52,746 nt of DNA from an uncultured Gluconobacter sp. (GTDB taxonomy: Bacteria > Pseudomonadota > Alphaproteobacteria > Acetobacterales > Acetobacteraceae). The notes below the pieces were generated by a model. The model made no database searches and had not been told where the DNA came from. It was given only the letters and a program-made list of their open reading frames with translations. Positions 1 through 8,361 of the stretch are shown here, one piece after another. Position 1 is the first letter of the stretch. Each line of letters starts with the position of its first letter. Made by a program: the position numbers and the translations under genes. Where the stretch lies: contig CALFLO010000004.1 of the NCBI GenBank assembly GCA_937880175.1, positions 1 to 52,746 of the forward strand. Direction: 5' to 3'.

Positions 1-2
1 CG

Positions 3-389
3 CCCCCACCAGAGTTTCCGGGATTTGACCTTCCGCGCGACGCGGCCGTCAGCGATCCCGTCCGACCGGATATCGCCACGTCCACGCCTGAAGGGACGCT
101 GATCCGCTTCCAGCCTGCAACGGACCATGTGGTGGGCGACCCGCAGGGCAGTTACCAGCACATCGTTTCCCAGCGAGGGAACAGGCGGCTAACCGTCCTG
201 GGCTTCGGAGCCTTCATGAGTGCGGACGCAGCCCTGGCCCCTGCGGACCAGAACCGCGAAATCGCGCTAGGCCTGCTCCGCGCCCGCGTGGTTGCCCGTG
301 CGCTGGTCGAGCGCGGCGTTCCCGTGTCCTCGATCATTCTCCGGGCCGAGGCCATCGGGGATGGTGTCCGGATCACGACCGGCGACTGA
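3..389 (+). CDS. OmpA-like domain protein, C-terminal fragment (5' end outside window)
   Basis: The reading frame is open from the window edge to a TGA at 387-389, so only the last 128 residues are visible. The piece starts with a proline-rich linker. It ends with a segment (NREIALGLLRARVVARALVE, then GV and an AEAIGD tail) that has the shape of the second half of an OmpA/MotB peptidoglycan-binding domain: an N-x-x-x-A-L-x-x-x-R-A helix, a GV turn, and a short strand ending in G. Members of that family anchor envelope proteins to peptidoglycan in the periplasm. No signal peptide can be judged because the N-terminus is missing. The gene ends 117 bp before the aminotransferase operon and is probably a separate unit. 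The family call rests on one helix-strand pattern and is moderate. Confidence 0.55.
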   Translation, partial: PPPEFPGFDLPRDAAVSDPVRPDIATSTPEGTLIRFQPATDHVVGDPQGSYQHIVSQRGNRRLTVLGFGAFMSADAALAPADQNREIALGLLRARVVARALVERGVPVSSIILRAEAIGDGVRITTGD

Positions 390-506
390 AACTGCGAGAC
401 GTCCGGAAGGCGACATTGTGCGATCAGGGGCAGTGAGACTGTTCCACTCCTGAAAAAACCTGTCTATCGTCGCCTCTCCCTTTAACCCTCTGTCCCAGAG
501 CTGGTC

Positions 507-1733
507 ATGACCGAAGAGTTCCACCGCATCCGCCGCCTGCCGCCCTATGTGTTCGCTGAAGTGAACAAGGCTAAGGCCGCCGCGCGAGCCGCCGGTGACG
601 ACATCATCGATCTGGGCATGGGCAATCCCGACAGCGCCCCCCCGGCTCATGTCGTGCAGAAGCTGATCGAGACGGTCGGCAATCCCCGGGCGCATGGCTA
701 TTCCGTCAGCCGCGGTATTCCGGGCCTGCGCAAGGCCATGGCGAACTATTACGAACGCCGCTTCAACGTCTCGCTGGACCCGGAAACCGAAGTCATCGCA
801 ACGCTGGGCTCCAAGGAAGGTCTGGCCAATCTGGCCGCCGCCATCACCAGCCCCGGCGACACGATCCTGGTCCCGAACCCGTCCTATCCGATCCACCAGT
901 TCGGCTTCATCATCGCCGGCGCATCCGTCCGTTCGATCCCGGCCACGCCGGACGAGGACATGCTCCGTGCGCTCGAACGTGCGGTCCGTCATTCCGTGCC
1001 CAAGCCGACGGCCCTGATCGTCAACTTCCCGTCCAACCCGACGGCCTTTGTCGCGAACCTCGATTTCTACAAGGAACTCGTGGCCTTCGCGCGCCGTGAA
1101 GAGATCTGGATCCTGTCCGATCTGGCCTATGCGGAAATCTATTTCAACGAGAACGAACCGCCCCCGTCCCTCCTCGCCGTGCCGGGTGCGAAGGACGTGG
1201 CCGTCGAGTTCACATCCATGTCCAAAACCTATTCCATGGCGGGCTGGCGCATGGGCTTTGCGGTCGGCAATCCACGCCTGATCCAGGCCCTCACACGCAT
1301 CAAGTCCTATCTGGATTATGGCGCCTTCACCCCGATCCAGGTGGCCTCGGTCGCTGCGCTGAACGGCCCACAGGATTACGTTTCCGAAATCCGCGCCATG
1401 TACAAGGACCGCCGTGACGTCCTGCTGCGCGGTCTTCAGAGCGCAGGATGGGATGTTCCCGCGCCCGCAGGCTCGATGTTCGCCTGGGCCCCCATCCCGC
1501 CTGCCTTCGCCGAGATGGGCAGCGTTGCCTTCTCCAAGCTGCTTCTGAAGGAAGCTGGCGTGGCCGTTGCGCCCGGCCTCGGATTCGGGGAATACGGCGA
1601 GGGCTTTGTCCGGATCGGACTTGTCGAAAACACCCAGCGGCTGCGTCAGGCGACGCGGGCCATCAAGGGCTTCATGACCCGGCACGGCGCCGGGGCCGGA
1701 ACCGCTGATCTTCTTGGAGCTGCATCATCGTGA
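507..1733 (+). CDS. alaC: PLP-dependent aminotransferase, AlaC / LL-diaminopimelate aminotransferase-like
   Basis: This 408-residue class I/II aminotransferase probably makes alanine from pyruvate with glutamate, as E. coli AlaC does. The fold-type I signature is complete: D35-LGMGNPD near the N-terminus, NFPSNPT around 173-179, the SDLAY aspartate near 205, and the PLP Schiff-base lysine K240 in SMSKTYSMAGWRMGF. The conserved C-terminal arginine is in FVRIGLVEN. Length matches the family (about 400). It is the first gene of an operon; its stop overlaps the GTG start of hom by 4 bp (GTGA at 1730). Pairing with hom suggests a role in aspartate-family or alanine metabolism. An LL-diaminopimelate aminotransferase role cannot be excluded from sequence alone. 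Confidence 0.85.
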   Translation: MTEEFHRIRRLPPYVFAEVNKAKAAARAAGDDIIDLGMGNPDSAPPAHVVQKLIETVGNPRAHGYSVSRGIPGLRKAMANYYERRFNVSLDPETEVIATLGSKEGLANLAAAITSPGDTILVPNPSYPIHQFGFIIAGASVRSIPATPDEDMLRALERAVRHSVPKPTALIVNFPSNPTAFVANLDFYKELVAFARREEIWILSDLAYAEIYFNENEPPPSLLAVPGAKDVAVEFTSMSKTYSMAGWRMGFAVGNPRLIQALTRIKSYLDYGAFTPIQVASVAALNGPQDYVSEIRAMYKDRRDVLLRGLQSAGWDVPAPAGSMFAWAPIPPAFAEMGSVAFSKLLLKEAGVAVAPGLGFGEYGEGFVRIGLVENTQRLRQATRAIKGFMTRHGAGAGTADLLGAASS

Positions 1734-3019
1734 AACCACTGCGGATCGGACTGGCTGGACTCGGAACTGTCGGGATCGGTGTCATTCGTCTCCTGCGTGA
1801 GAACGCTGACATGATTACCGCCCGGGCTGGCCGGCCGATCGAAGTCGTGGCCGTCACGGCCCGGGACCGAAGCCGCGACCGTGGCGAGGACCTGTCCGAC
1901 ATGCGCTGGCATGACAGCGCCACCGCCGTGGCACAGGACCCGGAGATCGATGTCGCCGTCGAACTCATCGGCGGCTCCGAAGGTCCGGCGCATGACATGG
2001 TCCGCACGGCGCTTGAACGCGGCCTGCCGGTTGTGACCGCCAACAAGGCGCTCGTGGCCCTGCATGGTGACCGTCTCAGCCGCCTGTCCTCGGAAAAGAA
2101 CGCGCCCCTCCTGTTCGAAGCGGCCGTGGCGGGTGGCATCCCTGCCATCAAGCTGGTGCGCGAAGGGCTGGCCGCAGACCGTCTCCTCAGCGTCGGCGGC
2201 ATCCTGAACGGCACCTGCAACTACATCCTGACCGAAATGCGCGCCACAGGCCGGGACTTCACGGACGTCCTGAGCGAAGCGCAGGCCAAGGGTTATGCCG
2301 AAGCTGAGCCGTCAACAGACGTGGATGGATGGGACACGGCCCACAAGCTGGCCATTCTCGCCGGTCTGGCGTTCCAGCCCATCACATTCGATACCCTCTC
2401 CGTCCAGGGCATTCGCGACATCACCGCGACCGACCTGAAATTCGCCGACCAGCTCGGATATCGCATCAAACTCCTCGGCATGGCCCGACAGGACGGAAGC
2501 GGCCCCGTCGCCGCCTGGGTCCGTCCTTGCCTGGTGCCGGCGAGTGCGCCCATCGCGAGCGTCGAAGGAGTCTTCAACGCCGTCTCCACGCAGGGCGTAT
2601 TCAGCGGTCCCATGACCATCTCCGGTCGCGGCGCTGGTGAAGGCCCGACAGCCAGCGCTGTGGTTGCCGATCTGATCGATCTGGCGCGGGGAACCGCCAT
2701 TCCCATGTGGGGAACGCGCACCGTTCCGGCTGCCGTCGACTGTGCCGATCTCGCTGATTTGAACAGCGCATTCTATTTACGTCTGAACGTTCAGGACCGT
2801 CCGGGCGTAATGGCTGACCTGACATCGGTTCTTCGGGACCACAATGTCTCCGTCCACTTTGTTTCCCAGCACGATGCTGCAACAGGATGTGCCGACCTGG
2901 CGATCGTAACCCATCAGGTTCCTGAAAAAGCCATCCACGCAGCTGCCACAGCGCTCGCCGTCCTTCCTGTCGTGACAGGAAAGCCGCTTGTGCTCAAAAT
3001 CGAGGATCCCCTTGCGTGA
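1730..3019 (+). CDS. hom: Homoserine dehydrogenase
   Basis: The 429-residue enzyme reduces aspartate semialdehyde to homoserine with NAD(P)H, the branch point to threonine and methionine. The N-terminal Rossmann motif GLAGLGTVGIG lies at residues 8-18. The catalytic domain shows VAGGIPAIKLVREGLAADR and GGILNGTCNYILTEM, and DGWDTAHKLAILAGLAF carries the conserved active-site lysine. A C-terminal ACT domain (from about residue 345, LRLNVQDRPGVMADLTSVL) is the usual site of threonine feedback. The GTG start overlaps the previous stop by 4 bp and its own stop overlaps the GTG of glpX in the same way, so translation is probably coupled along the operon. This is a monofunctional form without an aspartokinase domain. 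Confidence 0.96.
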   Translation: MKPLRIGLAGLGTVGIGVIRLLRENADMITARAGRPIEVVAVTARDRSRDRGEDLSDMRWHDSATAVAQDPEIDVAVELIGGSEGPAHDMVRTALERGLPVVTANKALVALHGDRLSRLSSEKNAPLLFEAAVAGGIPAIKLVREGLAADRLLSVGGILNGTCNYILTEMRATGRDFTDVLSEAQAKGYAEAEPSTDVDGWDTAHKLAILAGLAFQPITFDTLSVQGIRDITATDLKFADQLGYRIKLLGMARQDGSGPVAAWVRPCLVPASAPIASVEGVFNAVSTQGVFSGPMTISGRGAGEGPTASAVVADLIDLARGTAIPMWGTRTVPAAVDCADLADLNSAFYLRLNVQDRPGVMADLTSVLRDHNVSVHFVSQHDAATGCADLAIVTHQVPEKAIHAAATALAVLPVVTGKPLVLKIEDPLA

Positions 3020-4017
3020 TCGACCCTCAGAATGTTCTCCCGTACCGCGTCACTGACCGCAATCTTGCGCTTGAGCTCGTCCGTGTAACGGAAGCTGCCG
3101 CCATCGCTTCGGCCCACTGGACCGGTCGCGGCCAGAAGAACGAAGCCGACGGCGCCGCCGTTCAGGCCATGCGCGCCGCATTCGACACCGTGGCCATCGA
3201 TGGCATCGTCACCATTGGCGAAGGCGAGATGGACGAAGCACCGATGCTTTATATCGGTGAGAAAGTCGGCTCCGGTGGCCCTGCGATGGATATCGCGGTC
3301 GATCCGCTCGAAGGCACCAATCTCTGCGCCAAGAGCCTGCCCAACGCCCTGACGGTCGTGGCCCTCGCCGAGCGCGGCAAGTTCCTGCACGCCCCTGACA
3401 TCTACATGGAAAAGATCGTCGTCGGCCCGGACCTTCCGGACGGTGTAGTGGATCTGGATGCCTCGATCGGCAACAACCTCCGCTCGCTGGCCAAGGCCAA
3501 GAAGCGCGACGTCTCGGACATGGTCCTCTGCGCACTTGACCGCGAAAGACATGAAGAGATGATCGCCCATGCCCGCGAGGCTGGCGCGCGCGTCATGCTG
3601 CTGAGCGACGGTGACGTCGCCGCTGCCATCGCCACCTGTATCGACGGCGGCGGTGTGGATCTCTATGCCGGTTCCGGCGGCGCTCCCGAAGGTGTGCTGG
3701 CGGCAGCGGCCATCCGGTGCATGGAAGGCCAGATGCAGGGACGCCTCCTGTTCGAGGACGATACCCAGCGGGAACGTGCGCGTGAGATGGCCAACGGGCT
3801 CGATCCGGCCCGCAAGCTTTTCCTTCACGACATGGCTTCCGGCCACGTCCTGTTCTCCGCAACCGGCGTCACATCCGGCCCGCTGCTGAAGGGGGTGGAG
3901 CGTCCGAGCCCGACCAAGGCCCGCACACATTCCATCGTCATGCGTTCAAAATCCGGCACGGTGCGCTATATAGAAAGCCACCATACCTTCAAACCGAAGG
4001 CAAAAGCCGCTTCCTGA
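3016..4017 (+). CDS. glpX: Class II fructose-1,6-bisphosphatase
   Basis: The 333-residue protein belongs to the GlpX family, which hydrolyses fructose-1,6-bisphosphate in gluconeogenesis and, in some bacteria, sedoheptulose-1,7-bisphosphate. Metal and phosphate-binding motifs are all visible: TIGEGEMDEAPML around residues 71-83, AVDPLEGTN around 94-102, a KSLPNA segment, and the SGGAPEGVLAAAA loop near 220-232. The GTG start is fixed by the 4-bp GTGA overlap with hom; the stop lies 10 bp before recJ. Its place between hom and recJ is an operon of convenience rather than one pathway. Confidence 0.95.
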   Translation: MIDPQNVLPYRVTDRNLALELVRVTEAAAIASAHWTGRGQKNEADGAAVQAMRAAFDTVAIDGIVTIGEGEMDEAPMLYIGEKVGSGGPAMDIAVDPLEGTNLCAKSLPNALTVVALAERGKFLHAPDIYMEKIVVGPDLPDGVVDLDASIGNNLRSLAKAKKRDVSDMVLCALDRERHEEMIAHAREAGARVMLLSDGDVAAAIATCIDGGGVDLYAGSGGAPEGVLAAAAIRCMEGQMQGRLLFEDDTQRERAREMANGLDPARKLFLHDMASGHVLFSATGVTSGPLLKGVERPSPTKARTHSIVMRSKSGTVRYIESHHTFKPKAKAAS

Positions 4018-4027
4018 ACGGAGAACC

Positions 4028-5827
4028 ATGCTCGCAGACGATACGGGCGCCGTCCTCGGCGTAACCCGAAGTGCAGGAAACCGCCGCTGGATCTGGCGTG
4101 ATCCCCGCCTGGCGGAAGCAGACAACCGCCTGGCCCTCGCACTGGCCCAGCAGGCTGGCATTCCCGAGCTTCTGGCCCGTATCCTCTCGGCACGCGGCGT
4201 TGCTCCTCACGACGCCGCCTCCTTCCTCAATCCCCGCCTTCGCGACGCCATGCCCGACCCCTCCTGCATGCAGGACATGGACCGGGCTGCCGAGCGCCTT
4301 GCACAGGCCGTCCGCAACCGCGAGCATGTCGGCCTGTTCGGCGATTACGACGTGGACGGCGCCTGTGGCACGGCCCTCGTCTGCGACACGCTGCGCGAAC
4401 TCGGCTGCACCGTCAGCACCCACATCCCCGACCGCCTGACCGAGGGGTATGGCCCCAACACAGCCGCCCTCGAAAACCTGCTCTCCGAGGGTGCCACCCT
4501 TCTGGTCTGCATCGACTGCGGCACTGCGGCCATCGACATTCTTAACGGCCTGGCGGACCGCGCCAACATCATCGTCCTCGATCACCACAAGCCCGATGGC
4601 GCGGTCCTGCCGAAAGGCATCGTGGTCAATCCGAACCGGCTGGACTGCACCTCCGGTTTGGGCAGCATCTGTGCCACCGCCGTCGCTTTCCTGACGATGG
4701 TCGCCACGATCCGCCTCCTGCGCCGCACCAACTGGTTCGACGAAGGGCAGGCTATCCCCGACCTTCTCAAGCGCCTTGATCTTACGGCACTGGCCACCAT
4801 CTGCGACGTCATGCCGCTGACTGGCCTGAACAGGGCGCTGGTCATGCAGGGATTGCGCGTCATGTCCCGTGGCGAGCGTCTGGGCCTAGCCACGCTTTCC
4901 TCTGTCGCAGGCGTGAAGGAAGAAGCCAGCGCCATGGCCTGCGGCTTCGCCCTCGGCCCCCGCATCAATGCCGGGGGCCGCATCGCACAGGCCGATCTGG
5001 GCCTGAAGCTCCTGCTCTCCGACGATGTCGTGGAAGCCCGTGCCCTCGCCGAGCAGCTCGACCGCGTCAACCGCCAGCGCCAGACCGTCGAATCCACGAT
5101 CCTCGATTCCGCGATGGAACAGGCGCAGCAGCAACTCGATGCAGGCCATGCCGTCATTTTCCTGCATGGTGAAACCTGGCACCCCGGTGTCGTCGGCATC
5201 GTCGCAGGCCGCCTGAAGGAACGCTATAACCGCCCTGCCCTTGTCGCCGCCCTCACGGACGGCGTCATCAAGGGCTCGGCCCGCTCCGTCCCAGGGCTGG
5301 ACCTCGGAACTGCCATCATTGCCGCCCGCCAGAATGGTCTTCTTCTCACGGGAGGCGGCCACGCCATGGCTGCAGGCTTCTCCCTTGCCGCAGAGCGAGC
5401 CGAAGAGTTCCATGCCAGCCTGAACACGCAACTCTCCACGGCGCTGGCCCTCCCCAAACAGGACGCCCTGAAACTCGACGGCATCATGACCCTCGCAGGG
5501 GCATCAATCGCCGTAGCCGATCAGCTCACCCGGCTGGAGCCCTTCGGCCCCGGCAATGAAGAACCGATCCTCGCCATCAGCAATGTCCGCTGCGTCAAAA
5601 GCGAACGTATCGGCAAGGACGGCAACACACTGCGCGTCATCCTTCAGGGTGAGGACGGTGGCACCCGTCTGCGAGGTCTGGTCTTCCGTGCCGGCGACAA
5701 ACCCTTCGCAGCCCTGCTGGAAGACAGGGCCATGCCGCTGATCCATGTCGCAGGCACATTGCGGGCCGAGACCTGGCAGGAAAGAAAAAATCTGTCTTTT
5801 TTCATTTCTGATGCAGCACCCGCTTGA
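4028..5827 (+). CDS. recJ: Single-stranded-DNA-specific exonuclease RecJ
   Basis: RecJ is a 5'-3' single-strand DNA exonuclease acting in recombination (RecFOR pathway), mismatch repair and base excision repair. The 599-residue protein has the DHH phosphoesterase motifs in order: LFGDYDVDGACGTAL (motif I, near 101), CIDCGT (motif II), LDHHKPDG (motif III, DHH), an AxxxxxDVMPL segment near 258, and the DHHA1 domain GxSARSVPGLDLGTAI followed by LTGGGHAMAAGFSL. A C-terminal OB-fold region follows. The ATG is preceded by ACGGAGAACC, an acceptable ribosome-binding site 10 bp after glpX. It is the last gene of the alaC-hom-glpX-recJ operon, 41 bp before tRNA-Glu. Confidence 0.95.
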   Translation: MLADDTGAVLGVTRSAGNRRWIWRDPRLAEADNRLALALAQQAGIPELLARILSARGVAPHDAASFLNPRLRDAMPDPSCMQDMDRAAERLAQAVRNREHVGLFGDYDVDGACGTALVCDTLRELGCTVSTHIPDRLTEGYGPNTAALENLLSEGATLLVCIDCGTAAIDILNGLADRANIIVLDHHKPDGAVLPKGIVVNPNRLDCTSGLGSICATAVAFLTMVATIRLLRRTNWFDEGQAIPDLLKRLDLTALATICDVMPLTGLNRALVMQGLRVMSRGERLGLATLSSVAGVKEEASAMACGFALGPRINAGGRIAQADLGLKLLLSDDVVEARALAEQLDRVNRQRQTVESTILDSAMEQAQQQLDAGHAVIFLHGETWHPGVVGIVAGRLKERYNRPALVAALTDGVIKGSARSVPGLDLGTAIIAARQNGLLLTGGGHAMAAGFSLAAERAEEFHASLNTQLSTALALPKQDALKLDGIMTLAGASIAVADQLTRLEPFGPGNEEPILAISNVRCVKSERIGKDGNTLRVILQGEDGGTRLRGLVFRAGDKPFAALLEDRAMPLIHVAGTLRAETWQERKNLSFFISDAAPA

Positions 5828-5868
5828 CGGACACAAAACCCGGCCCTATACACCCGCTCACGCCTTTA

Positions 5869-5944
5869 GTCCCGTTCGTCTAGAGGCCTAGGACACTGCC
5901 CTTTCACGGCGGCAACACGGGTTCGAATCCCGTACGGGACACCA
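5869..5944 (+). tRNA. tRNA-Glu (anticodon UUC)
   Basis: A 76-nt cloverleaf. The acceptor arms GTCCCGT (5869-5875) and ACGGGAC (5934-5940) pair perfectly. The anticodon stem CTGCC/GGCGG encloses the loop CTTTCAC with anticodon TTC at 5903-5905. The T arm has GGTTCGAATCC. The discriminator A is at 5941 and CCA is encoded at 5942-5944. It lies just after recJ on the same strand. Confidence 0.97.
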
Positions 5945-6184
5945 AGGCTTTCAGCCAAAAAATAAGCTATAAGCAAGATTTGTAATGGTCCGTAACCGGG
6001 CCAGTACATCTCAAAATCACTGCGATCGAACGCGGAGATGATGGGTTAAACTTGCGCTATGGATTATGTCGCACGGCTCTTCACATCAGCTTCGTACAAC
6101 TGCATGTCTTGTCGAATGGCCGTCGTGGCCTGCTAGACAACAGCTCTCGCCAGCCCTGTGGATTCTGCTGTTCAGCGGTACCGA

Positions 6185-7096
6185 TCACTCATCTTGAGTC
6201 TCTTCGGTCCGGGGGGATGCGGCAAATTCTATAAAATCGGCAAGGTACTGAATGTCGTCATCCGTTTCGCGACGGCCGAGAAAGATCTGCTTTGCGATCC
6301 CGTTTTTACCCAGCCTGATCGCATGAAGTCCATAACGTGAGGCATGCTCTTCCACCAGCCAGCGCGGCAGCGCCGTAACACCGCGCCCGTGGGCGACCAT
6401 GACCAGCATGATATCGGTCGTTTCGATCTGCTTCTGCTGACGCGGCGCGATGCCAGCAGGCTGAAGAAACTGCGTATAGATATCCAGACGCTCGGACGGA
6501 ACAGGATAGGTAATGAGCGTTTCCGCCGAAAGCTGCTCAGGCGTAATGGATGTCTCACCGTATAGTCTGTGACCACGCCCGACGACCAGAACAAGTTCGT
6601 AATCGAAAACAGCGGTGAAATTGAGGCCCGGTTTGTAAAGCGGGTCCGGCGTCACGAGGATATCAATCTCGTTACTCAACAGGGCTCCGATCCCACCAAA
6701 CTGGAACTTCTGCCGGACGTCGACATCCACTTTGGGCCATCTCTCAAGATAGGGTGAGACGACATTGAGAAGCCACTGGTAACAGGGATGACACTCCATT
6801 CCGACCCGCAATGTGCCACGCTCACCATTGGCGAACTGTTCCAGTCTCTCTTCAGCGAGTGAAAATTGTGGAAGCAGGCGGTTTGCAAGAGCCAGCAGCC
6901 ACTTCCCTGCCTGTGTCAGAACCAGAGAGCGGCCCTCACGGCGCCAGATTTTAACACCAAGCTGGATCTCGATCTTGCGGACGGCATGGCTGAGGGCGGG
7001 CTGTGTCAGGTTTAACCGAACCCCTGCTGCTGTCAGTGATCCTTCCTGCGCAACGGCCTGAACGATCATCAGATGGTTACGTTCAAGAATAGCCAT
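6185..7096 (-). CDS. metR: MetR-type LysR transcriptional regulator
   Basis: This 303-residue LysR-family protein resembles E. coli MetR, the homocysteine-responsive activator of methionine genes. The N-terminal winged HTH spans about residues 1-60 (AQEGSLTAAGVRLNLTQPAL, then SHAVRKIEIQLG). The effector domain carries MetR-like landmarks: GMECHPCYQWLLNVVSPYL, a LVTPDPLYKPGLNFTAVFDYELVL region, LITYPVPSERLDIYTQFLQPAGI and HGRGVTALPRWLVEE. The ATG at 7096 has a GGGG Shine-Dalgarno 4 nt upstream and is preferred to an in-frame TTG at 7105. It lies downstream of mesD on the same strand but behind a hairpin and its own palindrome, so it is probably transcribed separately. It most likely controls mesX-mesD. 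Confidence 0.82.
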   Translation of the reverse strand: MAILERNHLMIVQAVAQEGSLTAAGVRLNLTQPALSHAVRKIEIQLGVKIWRREGRSLVLTQAGKWLLALANRLLPQFSLAEERLEQFANGERGTLRVGMECHPCYQWLLNVVSPYLERWPKVDVDVRQKFQFGGIGALLSNEIDILVTPDPLYKPGLNFTAVFDYELVLVVGRGHRLYGETSITPEQLSAETLITYPVPSERLDIYTQFLQPAGIAPRQQKQIETTDIMLVMVAHGRGVTALPRWLVEEHASRYGLHAIRLGKNGIAKQIFLGRRETDDDIQYLADFIEFAASPRTEETQDE

Positions 7097-7123
7097 ATGC
7101 CCCAATCCATGCGCAGAGTTTAT

Positions 7124-7138
7124 TCAATCATGGATTGA
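7124..7138. promoter_or_regulatory. Inverted repeat upstream of metR, probable LysR autoregulatory site
   Basis: TCAATC-ATG-GATTGA is a perfect 6-bp inverted repeat with a 3-bp centre, 28-42 bp upstream of the metR start. It fits the T-N11-A symmetry of LysR operators (T at 7124, A at 7138 with 13 between, and shorter internal T/A pairs). Autoregulation is an inference from position and symmetry. Confidence 0.45.
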
Positions 7139-7230
7139 TATCATTTTTGCTCATAAGCAAAAACTCCCCTTAGAGAGTTTCGCCTGCCTGTATAGGGCTT
7201 TTCTGCCCCCGGTCATTCAAAAGCATCTGG

Positions 7231-7261
7231 CTGGGCGCAGACACCACAGGTCTCCGCCCAG
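7231..7261 (-). terminator. Hairpin downstream of mesD, probable terminator
   Basis: CTGGGCGCAGAC (7231-7242) and GTCTCCGCCCAG (7250-7261) form a 12-bp stem with one mismatch and a 7-nt loop. It begins 43 bp past the mesD stop. Read on the minus strand it is followed by a short T-rich stretch (GCTTTTG) rather than a long U tract. It would separate mesX-mesD from metR. Confidence 0.5.
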
Positions 7262-7304
7262 TCATGGGGTGTGTCAGGTAATGAGGCCCGAAAAACCGGA
7301 TCTC

Positions 7305-8333
7305 TTACGCCGAGAGTTCCTTGCGAAGGATTTCGGCTCCTGCGCCAAGGGCTGTCAGCTTTGCCCGTGCGACCTGACGCGACAGGGGCGCCATGCCACA
7401 ATTGGTCGAGGGATAAAGCTTATCCGCATCCACGAATTGCAGGGCTTTTCGAAGCGTATCGGCCACGGCTTCAGGGGTTTCAATGGTGCTGGTTGCCACA
7501 TCAATGGCCCCGATCATTACCTTTTTGCCCCGGATAAGTTCGATCAGATCCATCGGAACACGCGAGTTCTGGCATTCCAGTGAAACCAGATCGAGGCTGG
7601 ATTTCTGCAGCTTCGGGAAAATCTCCTCATACTGCCGCCACTCAGCACCCAGACTGTTTTTCCAGTCGATATTGGCTTTGATGCCATATCCGTAGCAGAT
7701 ATGGACGGCGGTTTCACATGTCAGCCCCTCGACTGCCCGCTCCAGAGCGGCAACCCCCCAGTCATTGACTTCATCAAAGAAGACATTGAATGCCGGTTCA
7801 TCGAACTGGATGATATCAACCCCGGCTGCTTCCAGCTCTCGGGCTTCCTGATTGAGGATCCCGGCAAATTCCCAAGCCAGCTTCTCGCGGCTTTTGTAGT
7901 GGCCGTCATGGAGCGTATCGATCATGGTCATCGGACCAGGAAGTGTCCACTTGATCGGCTTTTTCGTCAGCGTCCTGAGAAATTTTGCATCCTCGACAAA
8001 GACGGGCTTCTCACGCGCCACGGCGCCAAAAACAGACGGCACGCTCGCATCATACCGGTTCCGGATCTTCACCGTCTGGCGGTTTTCAAAGTCGACGCCG
8101 CTCAGATGCTCAATGAATGTCGTAACAAAATGCTGGCGGGTCTGCTCCCCGTCGCTGACGATATCGATCCCGGCCCGGTTCTGATCGTCCAGCGTCAGGC
8201 GCAGGGCATCCTGCTTGCCCTCGATCAGTTCCTCGCCCTGCAGTTTCCAGGGAGACCAGAGTGTCTCGGGCTTTGCCAGCCAGGATGGCTTGGGCAGGCT
8301 TCCAACAGTAGATGTCGGGAAGAGTTTTGTCAT
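7305..8333 (-). CDS. mesD: Core-type (folate-independent) methionine synthase MesD
   Basis: The 342-residue protein is equivalent to only the C-terminal catalytic barrel of MetE; the roughly 400-residue N-terminal barrel is absent. The zinc/homocysteine ligands are intact: H211 and C213 in AVHICYG, E253 in SLECQ, and C312 in PSTNCGMAP. Known biology: core-type MetE homologues encoded next to DUF1852 form the MesD/MesX system, which makes methionine from homocysteine without methyltetrahydrofolate and with an oxygen requirement in Acinetobacter. The neighbour here is DUF1852, 28 bp upstream, so MesD is the best call. The ATG at 8333 is chosen because MTKLFPTSTVGSLPKP matches the family N-terminus; longer in-frame starts would run into mesX. 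A MetR-like regulator is adjacent. Confidence 0.87.
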   Translation of the reverse strand: MTKLFPTSTVGSLPKPSWLAKPETLWSPWKLQGEELIEGKQDALRLTLDDQNRAGIDIVSDGEQTRQHFVTTFIEHLSGVDFENRQTVKIRNRYDASVPSVFGAVAREKPVFVEDAKFLRTLTKKPIKWTLPGPMTMIDTLHDGHYKSREKLAWEFAGILNQEARELEAAGVDIIQFDEPAFNVFFDEVNDWGVAALERAVEGLTCETAVHICYGYGIKANIDWKNSLGAEWRQYEEIFPKLQKSSLDLVSLECQNSRVPMDLIELIRGKKVMIGAIDVATSTIETPEAVADTLRKALQFVDADKLYPSTNCGMAPLSRQVARAKLTALGAGAEILRKELSA

Positions 8334-8361
8334 GATAACGGCCTTATCGATTCCAGGGGGT

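Noticed and set aside
267..1685. Long minus-strand open frame (472 codons) opposite the aminotransferase gene
   Set aside because: It is a high-GC shadow of the real gene, low in complexity and without any recognisable motif.
5945..6184. Small open frames after tRNA-Glu
   Set aside because: No ribosome-binding site, no recognisable product, and composition typical of spacer.
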